Assembly (NCBI GenBank): GCA_019187105.1
Contig: JABAQM010000001.1
Location: 3,068,734-3,132,733, forward strand
Origin: Fimbriimonadaceae bacterium
GTDB taxonomy: Bacteria; Armatimonadota; Fimbriimonadia; Fimbriimonadales; Fimbriimonadaceae
Direction of reading: 5' to 3'
DNA length: 64,000 bases
Each line of letters starts with the position of its first letter. Within the stretch, counting starts at the first letter, position 1. A program made the position numbers and the translations under genes. Of this stretch, positions 31,395 through 39,500 are shown in pieces. The notes under the pieces are model-generated. The model worked only from the letters and a program-made list of their open reading frames with translations, had not been told where the DNA came from and did not search any database.

Positions 31395-32084
31395 ATGAAC
31401 AAGAAAACTTTCGCAGCAATCATGCTCGTCATGGGCGTTGCTTCGGCAAACGCAGTTAAGCTGATGGATCAGATCGGCATCGCCACCGGCGGCGGCTACG
31501 TCACCGGTAACGGCAACCACGAAGATGGCTCGGGGCTCTTTGGTTCCTACCTCGACCTTCGCGTCGCCGACGACTTCAAGGTCACCGGCGGTCCTTACAC
31601 GCTCACCTCGGTCAAGGTCGGCAACCTCGGCTTCGGTGGCGGCAACGCGATGGCTCGCGTTCGAATCTACGCCGACAGCGGCACCCTTCCCGGTGCTGAG
31701 CTCTTCTCGGGCACGTTCGCGATCAGCAGCGCTGGCTTCGTTGACAGCGTTTTCGGCCTCGTTGGCAACGTCCACACCGCTGACGTCAGTGGCGCTGGCT
31801 GGGTCCTTGGACCGGGCAGCTACTGGGTCAACATGCAGACGGTTAGCCCTGGAGACTGGGAGTACACCGCTCGATCGAGCTCGGTGACCGGTGACGACAG
31901 CGCTCTCGGCGACGGCCCCAACGGCGGCGGCGGCTATGGCTTCCCGCTGTGGATGAATGCCGGTGCAGCAGGCTTCGGCGCAGGCGACTCGGCCTATGAA
32001 GTCAACGGCGACCTCGTTCCTGAGCCCGCCACGATGATCGCTCTCGGCCTCGGCGCCGCTGCGATGATCCGACGACGACGCAAG
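31395..32084 (+). repeat. Tandem gene repeat, unit 2
   Basis: Second unit of the near-perfect 690-bp duplication described for 30483-31172. Confidence 0.9.
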
Positions 32085-32087
32085 TAA
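31395..32087 (+). CDS. PEP-CTERM sorting-domain protein, copy 2
   Basis: The protein is identical to the copy at 30483: 230 residues, signal peptide, Gly-rich beta region, PEP-CTERM tail ending MIRRRRK. It has its own Shine-Dalgarno (AAGGAGA, 7-8 bp before ATG), its own upstream region, with TTGACA at 31328 but no clear -10 at the right distance, and its own terminator. The two copies could thus be expressed under different conditions. The near-perfect identity implies very recent duplication or ongoing gene conversion. Confidence 0.88.
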   Translation: MNKKTFAAIMLVMGVASANAVKLMDQIGIATGGGYVTGNGNHEDGSGLFGSYLDLRVADDFKVTGGPYTLTSVKVGNLGFGGGNAMARVRIYADSGTLPGAELFSGTFAISSAGFVDSVFGLVGNVHTADVSGAGWVLGPGSYWVNMQTVSPGDWEYTARSSSVTGDDSALGDGPNGGGGYGFPLWMNAGAAGFGAGDSAYEVNGDLVPEPATMIALGLGAAAMIRRRRK

Positions 32088-32113
32088 GCAGAACAAATCG
32101 TCTGAACAATATC

Positions 32114-32148
32114 TGGCTCCTCGCCTAAAGCGGGGGGCCAATTTTTTG
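32114..32148 (+). terminator. Rho-independent terminator after PEP-CTERM copy 2
   Basis: An imperfect GC-rich hairpin (GGCTCCTCGC / GCGGGGGGCC around TAAA) is followed by AATTTTTTG. Confidence 0.75.
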
Positions 32149-32161
32149 TAAACTGCTATCG

Positions 32162-33277
32162 TTGAGCCATTCGCCGGTCGCGGTCTATATCCACACCCCG
32201 TTCTGCCCAAGTAAGTGCGGCTACTGCGACTTTAACTCGTTCGCGATGACGGGGGCGATCGTCGATCGCACCGTAGATGCCATCTGTCGCCAGATCCGCG
32301 AGAGCGGCTGGCGCGGTCGCCCCGCAAAGACTGTCTTCATCGGCGGCGGAACGCCGACCTACCTTTCCGCCGAACAGCTCTGCTCGATCTTGGCGGCAGT
32401 CCAAGATTCCCATCCGACGGACGAACAAACGGAGATAACCTCCGAAGCCAATCCCGGCACGGTCGACCTCGCCAAGCTGACCGCCATGCGAAGGGCAGGA
32501 TTCAACCGACTGAGCCTTGGCGCCCAGAGCTTCGACCGCGGCGATCTCGTCCGGCTGGGCCGCGTCCACGATGACCTTGCCATCGTCAGCGCGGTCTATG
32601 AGGCGCGCGAAGCCGGCTTCGAAAACCTCAACCTCGACCTCATGTTTGGCTTGCCCGGCCAGTCGATTGCCGCTTGGCAAAGGAATTTGGACGTTGCTCT
32701 TGGCTTGGCCCCCGACCACCTGAGTCTCTATGGGCTGACCATCGAACCCAATACGCGCTTCTTTCGCTACGACCGCCGGGGAATGCTGAACTTGCCCGGC
32801 GAGGAAGAACAGGTGCACATGTACGACCTGGCCACGAAGACCTGCGCGGCCGCGGGCCTTAGCGCTTACGAGATATCGAACTTTGCCAAGGAAGGGAAGG
32901 AATGCCGGCATAACCTTGCCTACTGGAAGGGTGAGGAGTATCTGGCTTATGGTCCCGGGGCAGTGGGTTGCGTGGATTCCGGCGCCCAGACGCGGCTTCG
33001 GTTTACGAACATCAAGCATCCTGAGCGCTATTGCGAAGCGATTGAGAATCGAGCCGATCCTTGGTTCGATAAGGAGACGATCGACGAACGCACCCTCCAC
33101 ATGGAGCGCGTGATGCTCGGACTTCGCCTCTCGGCAGGGATTCCCATGGCTTGGGCCGAACATCAGGCGGTGGCCCAGATGGTCGGCCGCGGGTGGTTGG
33201 AGCAGACCGAAGATCGCGTCGCGCTGACTCCCCAGGGCCGCCACTTCTGTTCGGAAGTCACCGCCTCGCTGATCTAA
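32162..33277 (+). CDS. hemW: Radical SAM heme chaperone HemW (coproporphyrinogen oxidase-like)
   Basis: This 371-residue radical-SAM protein has the CxxxCxxC cluster as C15, C19 and C22 in TPFCPSKCGYCDFN. GGGTPTYLS and EANPGTVD follow, and the C-terminal HemN-like domain includes ISNFAKEGKECRHNLAYWKGEEYLAYGPGA in part. HemW lacks the extra cysteine of the true oxygen-independent coproporphyrinogen oxidase HemN and is thought to deliver heme to target proteins. The only plausible start is the TTG at 32162; no Shine-Dalgarno is obvious, which suggests weak or leaderless initiation. Confidence 0.9.
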   Translation: MSHSPVAVYIHTPFCPSKCGYCDFNSFAMTGAIVDRTVDAICRQIRESGWRGRPAKTVFIGGGTPTYLSAEQLCSILAAVQDSHPTDEQTEITSEANPGTVDLAKLTAMRRAGFNRLSLGAQSFDRGDLVRLGRVHDDLAIVSAVYEAREAGFENLNLDLMFGLPGQSIAAWQRNLDVALGLAPDHLSLYGLTIEPNTRFFRYDRRGMLNLPGEEEQVHMYDLATKTCAAAGLSAYEISNFAKEGKECRHNLAYWKGEEYLAYGPGAVGCVDSGAQTRLRFTNIKHPERYCEAIENRADPWFDKETIDERTLHMERVMLGLRLSAGIPMAWAEHQAVAQMVGRGWLEQTEDRVALTPQGRHFCSEVTASLI

Positions 33278-33789
33278 TCGCCCGATCAAAAAAAGAGGCC
33301 CCTGGGGTGTGGGGCCAATTCAACAGATAGCATAACTTATTGTTGGGGTGCCAATAGTTTTCTTAACTATACAGCGGGCAAACGCCGCATCAGCCTGCCT
33401 AAGCGCCATTTATGCGGCGAGTCTTGCGTCTCTAGCGGATTTCTTACGGCGCCCGTGGCTGCCGGGAGCTGGGAGGTCCTGGTGGAGGTGGAACGCCGGC
33501 AACGGCACGCGGAAACCGCGCCACCGACAGCCGTCGCGGGCATAAAACAGGGCCCCCAAGGGGAGAGAGGGGGCCCACGGAACCAAGTATGCCAGTTTTC
33601 TATCTCAATGTTGGGGGCTTAGAGATATCGATCAATGTACACCGAAACAAGGACAAGGCAGCCCGCTTCATCGCTATTTATGCAAAGGCTTAGGGTCTCC
33701 ATACGGAATTTTTATAGCACTTGACCGCGTGAACGTTATGACTTTAGCCGCGCCATAACGCCGGCTGGACCGATCAAGGCGACGACCAT
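33278..33789. other. Gene-free 512-bp stretch with strong secondary structure
   Basis: No convincing gene is seen between hemW and the accA fragment. The stretch holds several potential hairpins (GCACGCGGAAACCGCGC at about 33510-33526; GGGCCCCC near 33550 pairing with GGGGGCCC at about 33570) and a minus-strand terminator at 33288-33316. Short open frames exist on both strands (33348-33545 plus; a minus frame ending about 33416) but lack recognisable domains. It may be a decayed gene or an unrecognised structured RNA read leftward toward that terminator. Confidence 0.4.
33288..33316 (-). terminator. Minus-strand Rho-independent terminator
   Basis: Read leftward, GGCCCC / GGGGCC with an 8-base loop is followed by TCTTTTTTTGATC. 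No annotated leftward gene ends nearby: the closest is 34134, about 800 bp away. It may serve read-through from the island or an unseen RNA. Confidence 0.65.
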
Positions 33790-33984
33790 GGCGGTCCCGA
33801 CGCGCGGGACGGCCTCCGGGCCGTCCTGGAGGCCGTAGAAAGCCGACCGCTGGAGTTGGCTGCCGCCATATCGCACCTCCGGTTGGGAGATCTCATTGCG
33901 GTCGCCGGGCCGAGTGGCGAGGAGTTGAAGCGGCTGCGGAACGAGAAGTTCCGGGCCATGGGCCAGATGCTGTCTGGGTCTTAG
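33790..33984 (+). pseudogene. accA 3'-end fragment (acetyl-CoA carboxylase alpha), inverted relative to the intact gene
   Basis: The frame ending at the TAG 33982-33984 reads GPSGEELKRLRNEKFRAMGQMLSGS, closely matching the C-terminus of the intact accA at 51210 (GASGEELKRLRYEKFRAMGQML). By eye about 88 percent of the last 60 bases are the same. Upstream, GGPDARDGLRAVLEAVE is a weak match to the preceding accA helix (GGAHRNAMEASEIVKSA); the rest of the gene is missing. The fragment points right, whereas the intact accA points left, so the toxin island lies between two facing accA 3' ends. Confidence 0.75.
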
Positions 33985-34133
33985 TAAGGCGTACCAGTTT
34001 AAGACCTGAATTGTTCGTTAATCTTCGCGATCGCTACGATGCCGATCAACCTGTGGACACACTAGCACAATGTAAGCGCAATGAGTCCACATGCAAACAA
34101 GTGGTAGAGTCGCTCACTATTAACTAGCTGATT

Positions 34134-34679
34134 TTAATCATCTGCCTCAGGAAAGATGTCGCTATTCCTGCGATACTGCTCACCGAATAAATGCCGACGG
34201 AGATCCTTGCTGATTTCTGGCTGATGTGACTTTGTTCCTCGGCCAACATCCGAGGGCAAGAATACTCGTTCCGGAGTCACCTCCGAAAGTCCGGCAAGAA
34301 AGACGGAATAGTACTTCTCACATGCTAATATGTCCCTGCGTATAATTTCGCGTCGGAGTTCTGGAGATATGGAAGCCTCGTCATCGTACGCTCTAAGACT
34401 ATCAAGTACCCTGGATCGCCGATCGCAAAACGTTGAAAGGGGTGCGTTGAGGGCGCATTCTCGGAGGTCTTGCCTGTATGGGTACGTTGGAGTGAATTCA
34501 CTAAAATCAATGCCGGAGTCCATGTCAAATTGGGCACCAAAGGTATAACGCCGTAGATGCAGATACAGCCGAACTCTTCCCAAGTCCTTATACCAATACT
34601 TTCGAAGTTTACGAAATCCCAGCTCTCTGCTTAGGCCCTCGAAGGTTGTTCGAACCGTATCGGAATCGACGGGCTTCAT
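34134..34679 (-). CDS. Putative immunity protein for the type-B Rhs toxin
   Basis: The frame is open to 34724; I chose ATG 34679 because it aligns with the start of a paralogue at 46602 on the other strand (shared: RKxxKYWxxDxxxxRLYLHLRxYTF, DSGxDFxEYxPxYPxRxDLxECAL, SVTPERVxLPxD, DLRxHLFGxxY). The protein (about 181 residues) has no signal peptide. It directly follows an Rhs tip carrying the type-B toxin, and its paralogue follows a truncated tip of the same type. This pairing is the basis for calling it immunity. Its base composition is clearly more AT-rich than neighbouring housekeeping genes. The family is not one I recognise. Confidence 0.7.
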   Translation of the reverse strand: MKPVDSDTVRTTFEGLSRELGFRKLRKYWYKDLGRVRLYLHLRRYTFGAQFDMDSGIDFSEFTPTYPYRQDLRECALNAPLSTFCDRRSRVLDSLRAYDDEASISPELRREIIRRDILACEKYYSVFLAGLSEVTPERVFLPSDVGRGTKSHQPEISKDLRRHLFGEQYRRNSDIFPEADD

Positions 34680-34704
34680 GAGTGGCTTACCCGCGGACAG
34701 AAGA

Positions 34705-35424
34705 TCATGGCAAAGGTGGGCCATTGACGACGCTTACTTTACCGCCAACCACTTTATACCAAACGATTACGCCGTGCTCAGCGTCATTCTCAATCATATA
34801 GCGAATAAGTTGTCGCTGGTACTTTCGAATTGTCTTGGGGTTACTTGTGATCATCTTGAAGTCCAGAACGGCGCCTTCCTTCGGATCGAAGATGTCCGGT
34901 CGTCCACGGCCAAAAAGGCTTTTTAGGTTGTACCTCACGCCAGGCGGATTGCCGTGCAAGGCTTTGTATGCAGCGGTTAGTTGCCTATGCGCTTCCTGCC
35001 CCTGGAGCATCCTCTTGACGCCCTTTGACAGGGCCTTCACGATGGTGCCACCGCCTACGACTGCCAGGACCAGGAATAGGCCGTTCTGAATCGACGGGTC
35101 ATCGATGAATTCGTTTATCGAAGTCATGAAGTCGTAGGTGCACCATGCCCGCCAAGCGGCAACCCCCCACAAGACCAACGGAACAGCTAAGGGAATTTGC
35201 CCCGTCGGGTCGGCATTCGTCAGCGGGCTGTTCCCGCAGTAGGCGTACCAGTTGCCCCCATCCCGAGCCTTATCCCGGCTCAGGAAGCGACCCGCGGACG
35301 GGTCGTAGTAGCGGTGCCCCAGAAGCTGAAGTCCCGAATCCGGTTCCGACTGGTACCCAAACGCCCCGCCATACCCAAACGGCCGACCACGAACCCGAGG
35401 AGGCAACGGTCTGCCCATAGGCAT
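34705..35424 (-). CDS. Orphan Rhs-core fragment with type-B C-terminal toxin (PD-(D/E)XK-like)
   Basis: The first 85 or so residues are the end of an Rhs core: FGYGGAFGYQSEP, LQLLGHRYYDPSAGRFLSRD, then the junction motif NADPTG. After the junction the protein is unrelated to other tips: a hydrophobic stretch, then GRGRPDIFDPKEGAVLDFKM. The spacing of RPD and DFK resembles the PD-(D/E)XK nuclease motif. The core upstream is in another frame because two bases are missing at about 35392 (TCGGCCG instead of TCGGGGCCG), and no proper start or promoter is seen. This looks like a silent cassette that could replace the tip of the full Rhs gene by recombination. Confidence 0.72.
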   Translation of the reverse strand: MPMGRPLPPRVRGRPFGYGGAFGYQSEPDSGLQLLGHRYYDPSAGRFLSRDKARDGGNWYAYCGNSPLTNADPTGQIPLAVPLVLWGVAAWRAWCTYDFMTSINEFIDDPSIQNGLFLVLAVVGGGTIVKALSKGVKRMLQGQEAHRQLTAAYKALHGNPPGVRYNLKSLFGRGRPDIFDPKEGAVLDFKMITSNPKTIRKYQRQLIRYMIENDAEHGVIVWYKVVGGKVSVVNGPPLP

Positions 35425-35735
35425 CGTAAGTCCGCGAAGCGGAAATAGTCTGCGACGACGTCGATTGCGCGTCGATGTTCTTTAGGCCGTAGTGCTGATA
35501 GCGCGTATCCGAACCAGTCCGAACCGACACGCCCGGCGTGAAGTGGGACACGCCGTCGCCCAGCACCGGCGCGGTAACCCCCGCCCCTGCACGGCGATAC
35601 GTCCGCGAGCCGAAGCTACCCGACGCCGAGACCCGCGTATCCAGCCCGTTGTAGACGTAAGCCGACGACCCCCCTGCCCGGGTACGAAATCGAGGTCACT
35701 CGGTCTTCGCAGTCATAGGCAGAACGCGGCTGTCC
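35270..35735 (-). pseudogene. Frameshifted Rhs-core remnant upstream of the type-B tip
   Basis: Rhs core sequence continues upstream of the type-B cassette in broken frames: DGVSHFTPGVSVRTGSDTRYQ, then AQSTSSQTISASRTYDAYGQ up to the two-base deletion near 35392. Further upstream, EDRVTSISYPG is separated from YNGLDTRVSASGSF by an extra G in a GGGGGG run near 35670. The similarity to the full gene stops near 35735. The 170 bp from there to the next gene shows nothing recognisable. Confidence 0.75.
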
Positions 35736-35918
35736 CGATGCCCAATCACGTTTGACGACACCTAGCACCGACTGCAATGAAAGTGCAACTGGGGTTGGCC
35801 CACGCCAAGACGACGCTGGACCAGTGTCTGCCCAGTTTCGAACGGTGAAGGGGATCGTCCGCCGGACGGCGATGAACGCTTCGTTCCGACTCCCGATTCT
35901 TCGGAGCCCGCCTCCAAC

Positions 35919-36581
35919 TCATGAGTTATCTTCCAAAGTCGCTAAGAATTCCTCAAGCGAGTATATATGGCCCTCAGAAAATTCTGTAGGTTGCTGACCC
36001 TGCCGCGCTTGACGGACATAGTCTTCAACGGACGTAAACATGGGGTCAATGTATCCGAAGTATGCATTAACGAGATAATCGGACATCTCAAGAGGAATAA
36101 TTGAGAACCAGGTTGCCTGTGCCATGCCTATCCGACGTACAGAAATCCAACGGATCACGTCTTCGTCGCTTCTTATAGAGTTAAGGAACGTGATCCCCAA
36201 TTCTGAGATTTCCTTAACGAGGCGACTAATAACCGCAGAGGGGTTTACCAACGTATTGAAAGACCATGTCGACTTCGATCCAGAACCAACTTCAAAATTC
36301 AGCCTAGCGCGAAGTATGTCGAGATCCATTCTGATTTGCGCCGTCATATAGGATGGTTTTAGGTTGTCCCGATTGATCCAGCCAAACAACTTCTTTGAAA
36401 GAACCGCAACTTCGGGCATCACGTACAAAGTTCCAGCCTCGGCTAAAAAGATTGGTGCTATATAATGAATGACTTCGTTCACCTCCCGTACATAGACATC
36501 ACCTTCCAGGAAGAACCCAATTGGGTTAAGCTTTTCGTTTAACTCATCAAGTATCTTGGATTTCAAGGGACTCTTGGTCAT
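35919..36581 (-). CDS. DUF4304-like putative immunity protein for the type-A Rhs toxin
   Basis: This 220-residue cytoplasmic protein starts in a 4-bp ATGA overlap with the stop of the complete Rhs gene, the position expected of an immunity gene. Its N-terminus, LNEKLNPIGFFLEGDVYVREVNEVIHYI, follows the DUF4304 pattern (an 'xPxGFxxxGxxYxRxxxxVxHxI' style). The same pattern recurs in 43102-43704 and 47819-48280. Later conserved features shared with 43102 are VRRIGMAQATWFS against IRKIGLPLITWFS. It presumably binds and blocks the adjacent nuclease tip. Sequence composition is AT-rich compared with the core. Confidence 0.72.
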   Translation of the reverse strand: MTKSPLKSKILDELNEKLNPIGFFLEGDVYVREVNEVIHYIAPIFLAEAGTLYVMPEVAVLSKKLFGWINRDNLKPSYMTAQIRMDLDILRARLNFEVGSGSKSTWSFNTLVNPSAVISRLVKEISELGITFLNSIRSDEDVIRWISVRRIGMAQATWFSIIPLEMSDYLVNAYFGYIDPMFTSVEDYVRQARQGQQPTEFSEGHIYSLEEFLATLEDNS

Positions 36582-39500
36582 GGTACTCGGACAAGGACGA
36601 TAATTATGCCCTGGGCCCTCAGCCAGTTGTCCTTCATTTCTTGCAAAGTGCCATGATACCTAGAAGTCCCTGACTTGACTTCGACGAAGACAGTTTTGCC
36701 GTCAGCCCGAGTATATTTCAGGTCAAGGAGACGCTTACCCCATGGAGTGTCAAAGTAGTTGAGCTTATCGGTGGCATCTTTGTACCCCTTCTTTATTAGG
36801 CCCTGCAGTACGGCTTTTTCGGCCAGCTTTCCTTTGGTGAGATTCTTTTGGATGAGAGCCAGCGGCTTGGCAGCAGGCGCTAGTACCTTGGGAAGAAGTC
36901 TAGCTACGCCTCTCGCTACGAGACCACCAGGCACAAGACATGAGGCAAGCAGAATCCAACCCTTTGGGTCGTCAGGGTTCTCCATAATCTCGTTTAGAGC
37001 CCACGCGCAAGTGCCGCCTGCAATGAATGCTCCTGCAAGGAGGAAGAAGAATGTCCCCGTCGGGTCCGCACGCGTCAGCGGCCCATTCCCGCAGTACACG
37101 TACCAGTTGCCTCCGTCTCTCGCCTTATCCCGGCTCAGGAAGCGACCCGCGGACGGGTCGTAGTAGCGGTGGCCTAGCAGTTGCAGACCCGAATCCGGTT
37201 CGGACTGGTACCCAAACGCCCCGCCATACCCAAACGGCCCCGACCACGAACCCGAGGAGGCAACCGTCTGGCCGAAGGCGTCGTAAGTCCGCGTGGCCGA
37301 AATCGACTGAGAGCCGGACGACTGGGCGTCGATGTTCTTGAGCCCAGCGTGCTGATAGCGCGTATCCGAACCCGTCCGCACCGACACGCCCGGCGTGAAG
37401 TGGGACACGCCGTCGCCCAAGACCGGCGCGGTGACACCCGCCCCAGCTCGGCGATACGTCCTGGAGCCGAAGGATCCGGACGCCGACACCCGCGTATCGA
37501 GGCCGTTGTAGCCGTAAGTCGATGACCCGCTGCCCGGGTACGAGACCGAGGTCACGCGGTCTTCGAAATCGTAGGCAAACGTGGTCGTCCCGGCCGCCGT
37601 GGTGACGCCGGTGGTTCGTCCGGCGAGGTCCAGCGTGTACTCCCGGACCGGATTCCCGTTAACGGAAATCGAAACCAGCTCGTCCCGCTCGTTGGTGGCA
37701 TAGGTCTCCGTCACGCTGCCGACGGTCCGCGTCAGGCGGTTGCCGTTGGCGTCGTAGGTGTAGCCCGCGGCATAGCCACTGCGTGTTTCCGAAGTCAGCT
37801 GCCCGATGGCATCGTGCGTAAACGACGTCGAAACCCCATCGACCAGGGACGAGGTCATCCGCCCCGCCGAGTCGAACGCATACGCCACCGAGCGCAGCAC
37901 CGCCTGGGCGTCGTTCTTCAGCACGACCGAATTCATCCGGCCGCGGTCGTCGTAGCCAAACTCCTCGCGGGCGCCGCTGCCGAACTTGGTCCACGCGGGC
38001 CGCAATCCGGCGTCATAGCCATGCTCGGTGATCTCGCCGTGGGGGTTGGTCACCTTTTCCAAGAGGCCGTGAGCGGCCCCATACTCGTGCAGCGTCTCGC
38101 CGATGCCGGGCTCGATGACCTTCTTCAGCTTGCCGCCGTCGTCGTCAAGGTACTCATAGTTCACCGTGCCCTGCGGCGCGGCGAAGGTGGTCAGCTCATC
38201 GGCGGCGTTAAAGGTCCAGCTGCTCGTCCCCGACCCATCGACCATCGAAAGCGGCCGGTCCCAATGGTCATAGGTGACCACGGTGTCGGTCCCGGTGGGA
38301 TAATCGACCTTCCACATCCGGTCGGCATCGTCGTAGAGGTAGGCGATGGTCTCAGAGAGCGGGTTGGTGTAGGCGGTGACATTGCCGTTGCCGTCAAACG
38401 ACCACTCCTCGATTGCCGCCGGCGTGCCGGGCAGCGTCAACCTATAGGCGTCCCCTCGAGCCGTGTAGTCGTAGGAGCGCGTGTACCCGCGCGCATTCTC
38501 GATCGCCGTCAACCAGCCGTTGCTGTTGTAGGTGAACTCGGTGGTCTTGCCTTCGGCGTTGGTGACGGTCTTGATCGCGTCGGCTTCGTCATACGTCGCC
38601 ACCGTCTGATGGAGCATCGGATCGGTTACGGACAGGACGTTGTCTTCGTAGTCGTAGGTGATCAGGGTGTCGTCTTCGAAACCCAGTCCCCAGGTCCGCT
38701 GGAGGATAGGTCGGCCCCAGGTGTCGTACTCGAACTGCTGATTGGGATTGATCGTGTCGCCGATGGTAACGGGCTTCCCATACCGGTCGTAGGTGATCGT
38801 CGCGGTCGACCCACCGGGCGGAGTCATCTCGACCAGATCACCGTCTGCGTTGATCGTGATTTCTGTCGTGCGGTTCTTCGAATCGATAACCTTGTCGAGT
38901 TCGCCGTTGCCGTCCAGGAAGGTCTCGGCGAAGGTGCGCCCAAGCTGGTCGACCACCTTCTTGACCTGGCCGTTCGCGTGATAGTGGTAGGTAATCGGCG
39001 TGGTCTCGTTATGGCGGAGCACGGTCTCGACCTCATTGGTCGACTTGTAGGTGATCGTGGTGACGTGAGACAGCGGATCGGTCGCCGTCAGCAGGTTGCC
39101 GTTGCTATAGGTGTAGTTCCACTGCTCTTGGTTGCGATCGATGACTTGCGTGACATTGCGGTCGGTATCGTACAGGTACGACTCGCTGTAGCTCCCGCTG
39201 CCGGTATTGGGGTCGACCACCGATGCGAGCTTGCCGGCAGAGTAATTATGGGTCCACTGCTGGCCACCCGGGACGGTAATGACGGTGTTCGTCGCCGAGT
39301 ACGTGAACTGGAAGGTGTAGGGCGGATCGGCTGGGTGCGGCGTAGTGATCTTCGTGCACTTGCTCGCCGCGTATTCGTACTTCCAGATCTTCCCGTTACG
39401 GTTGGTATGCCACAGAATGTCACCCTGGGTGTTGACGATGAAGTCGTGGAATCGCCGCACCCCGAATTCGCCGGGAAGCTGCGGATACTTGATCTTCTTT

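Noticed and set aside
30453-32210. Long minus-strand frames opposite both PEP-CTERM genes (246 and 288 codons)
   Set aside because: They are exact antisense shadows of the two duplicated genes, caused by strong codon bias that leaves no stops on the other strand; no domain, start context or promoter supports them.
33348-33545. Small plus-strand protein of 65 codons
   Set aside because: No ribosome-binding site or recognisable domain; its Trp/Arg-rich composition follows from hairpin-forming GC-rich DNA.
33330-33600. tmRNA (ssrA) on the minus strand
   Set aside because: One frame ends in LAA and stop before a terminator, but there is no tRNA-like acceptor stem, T-arm (GGTTCGA-type) or 3' CCA in the right place.
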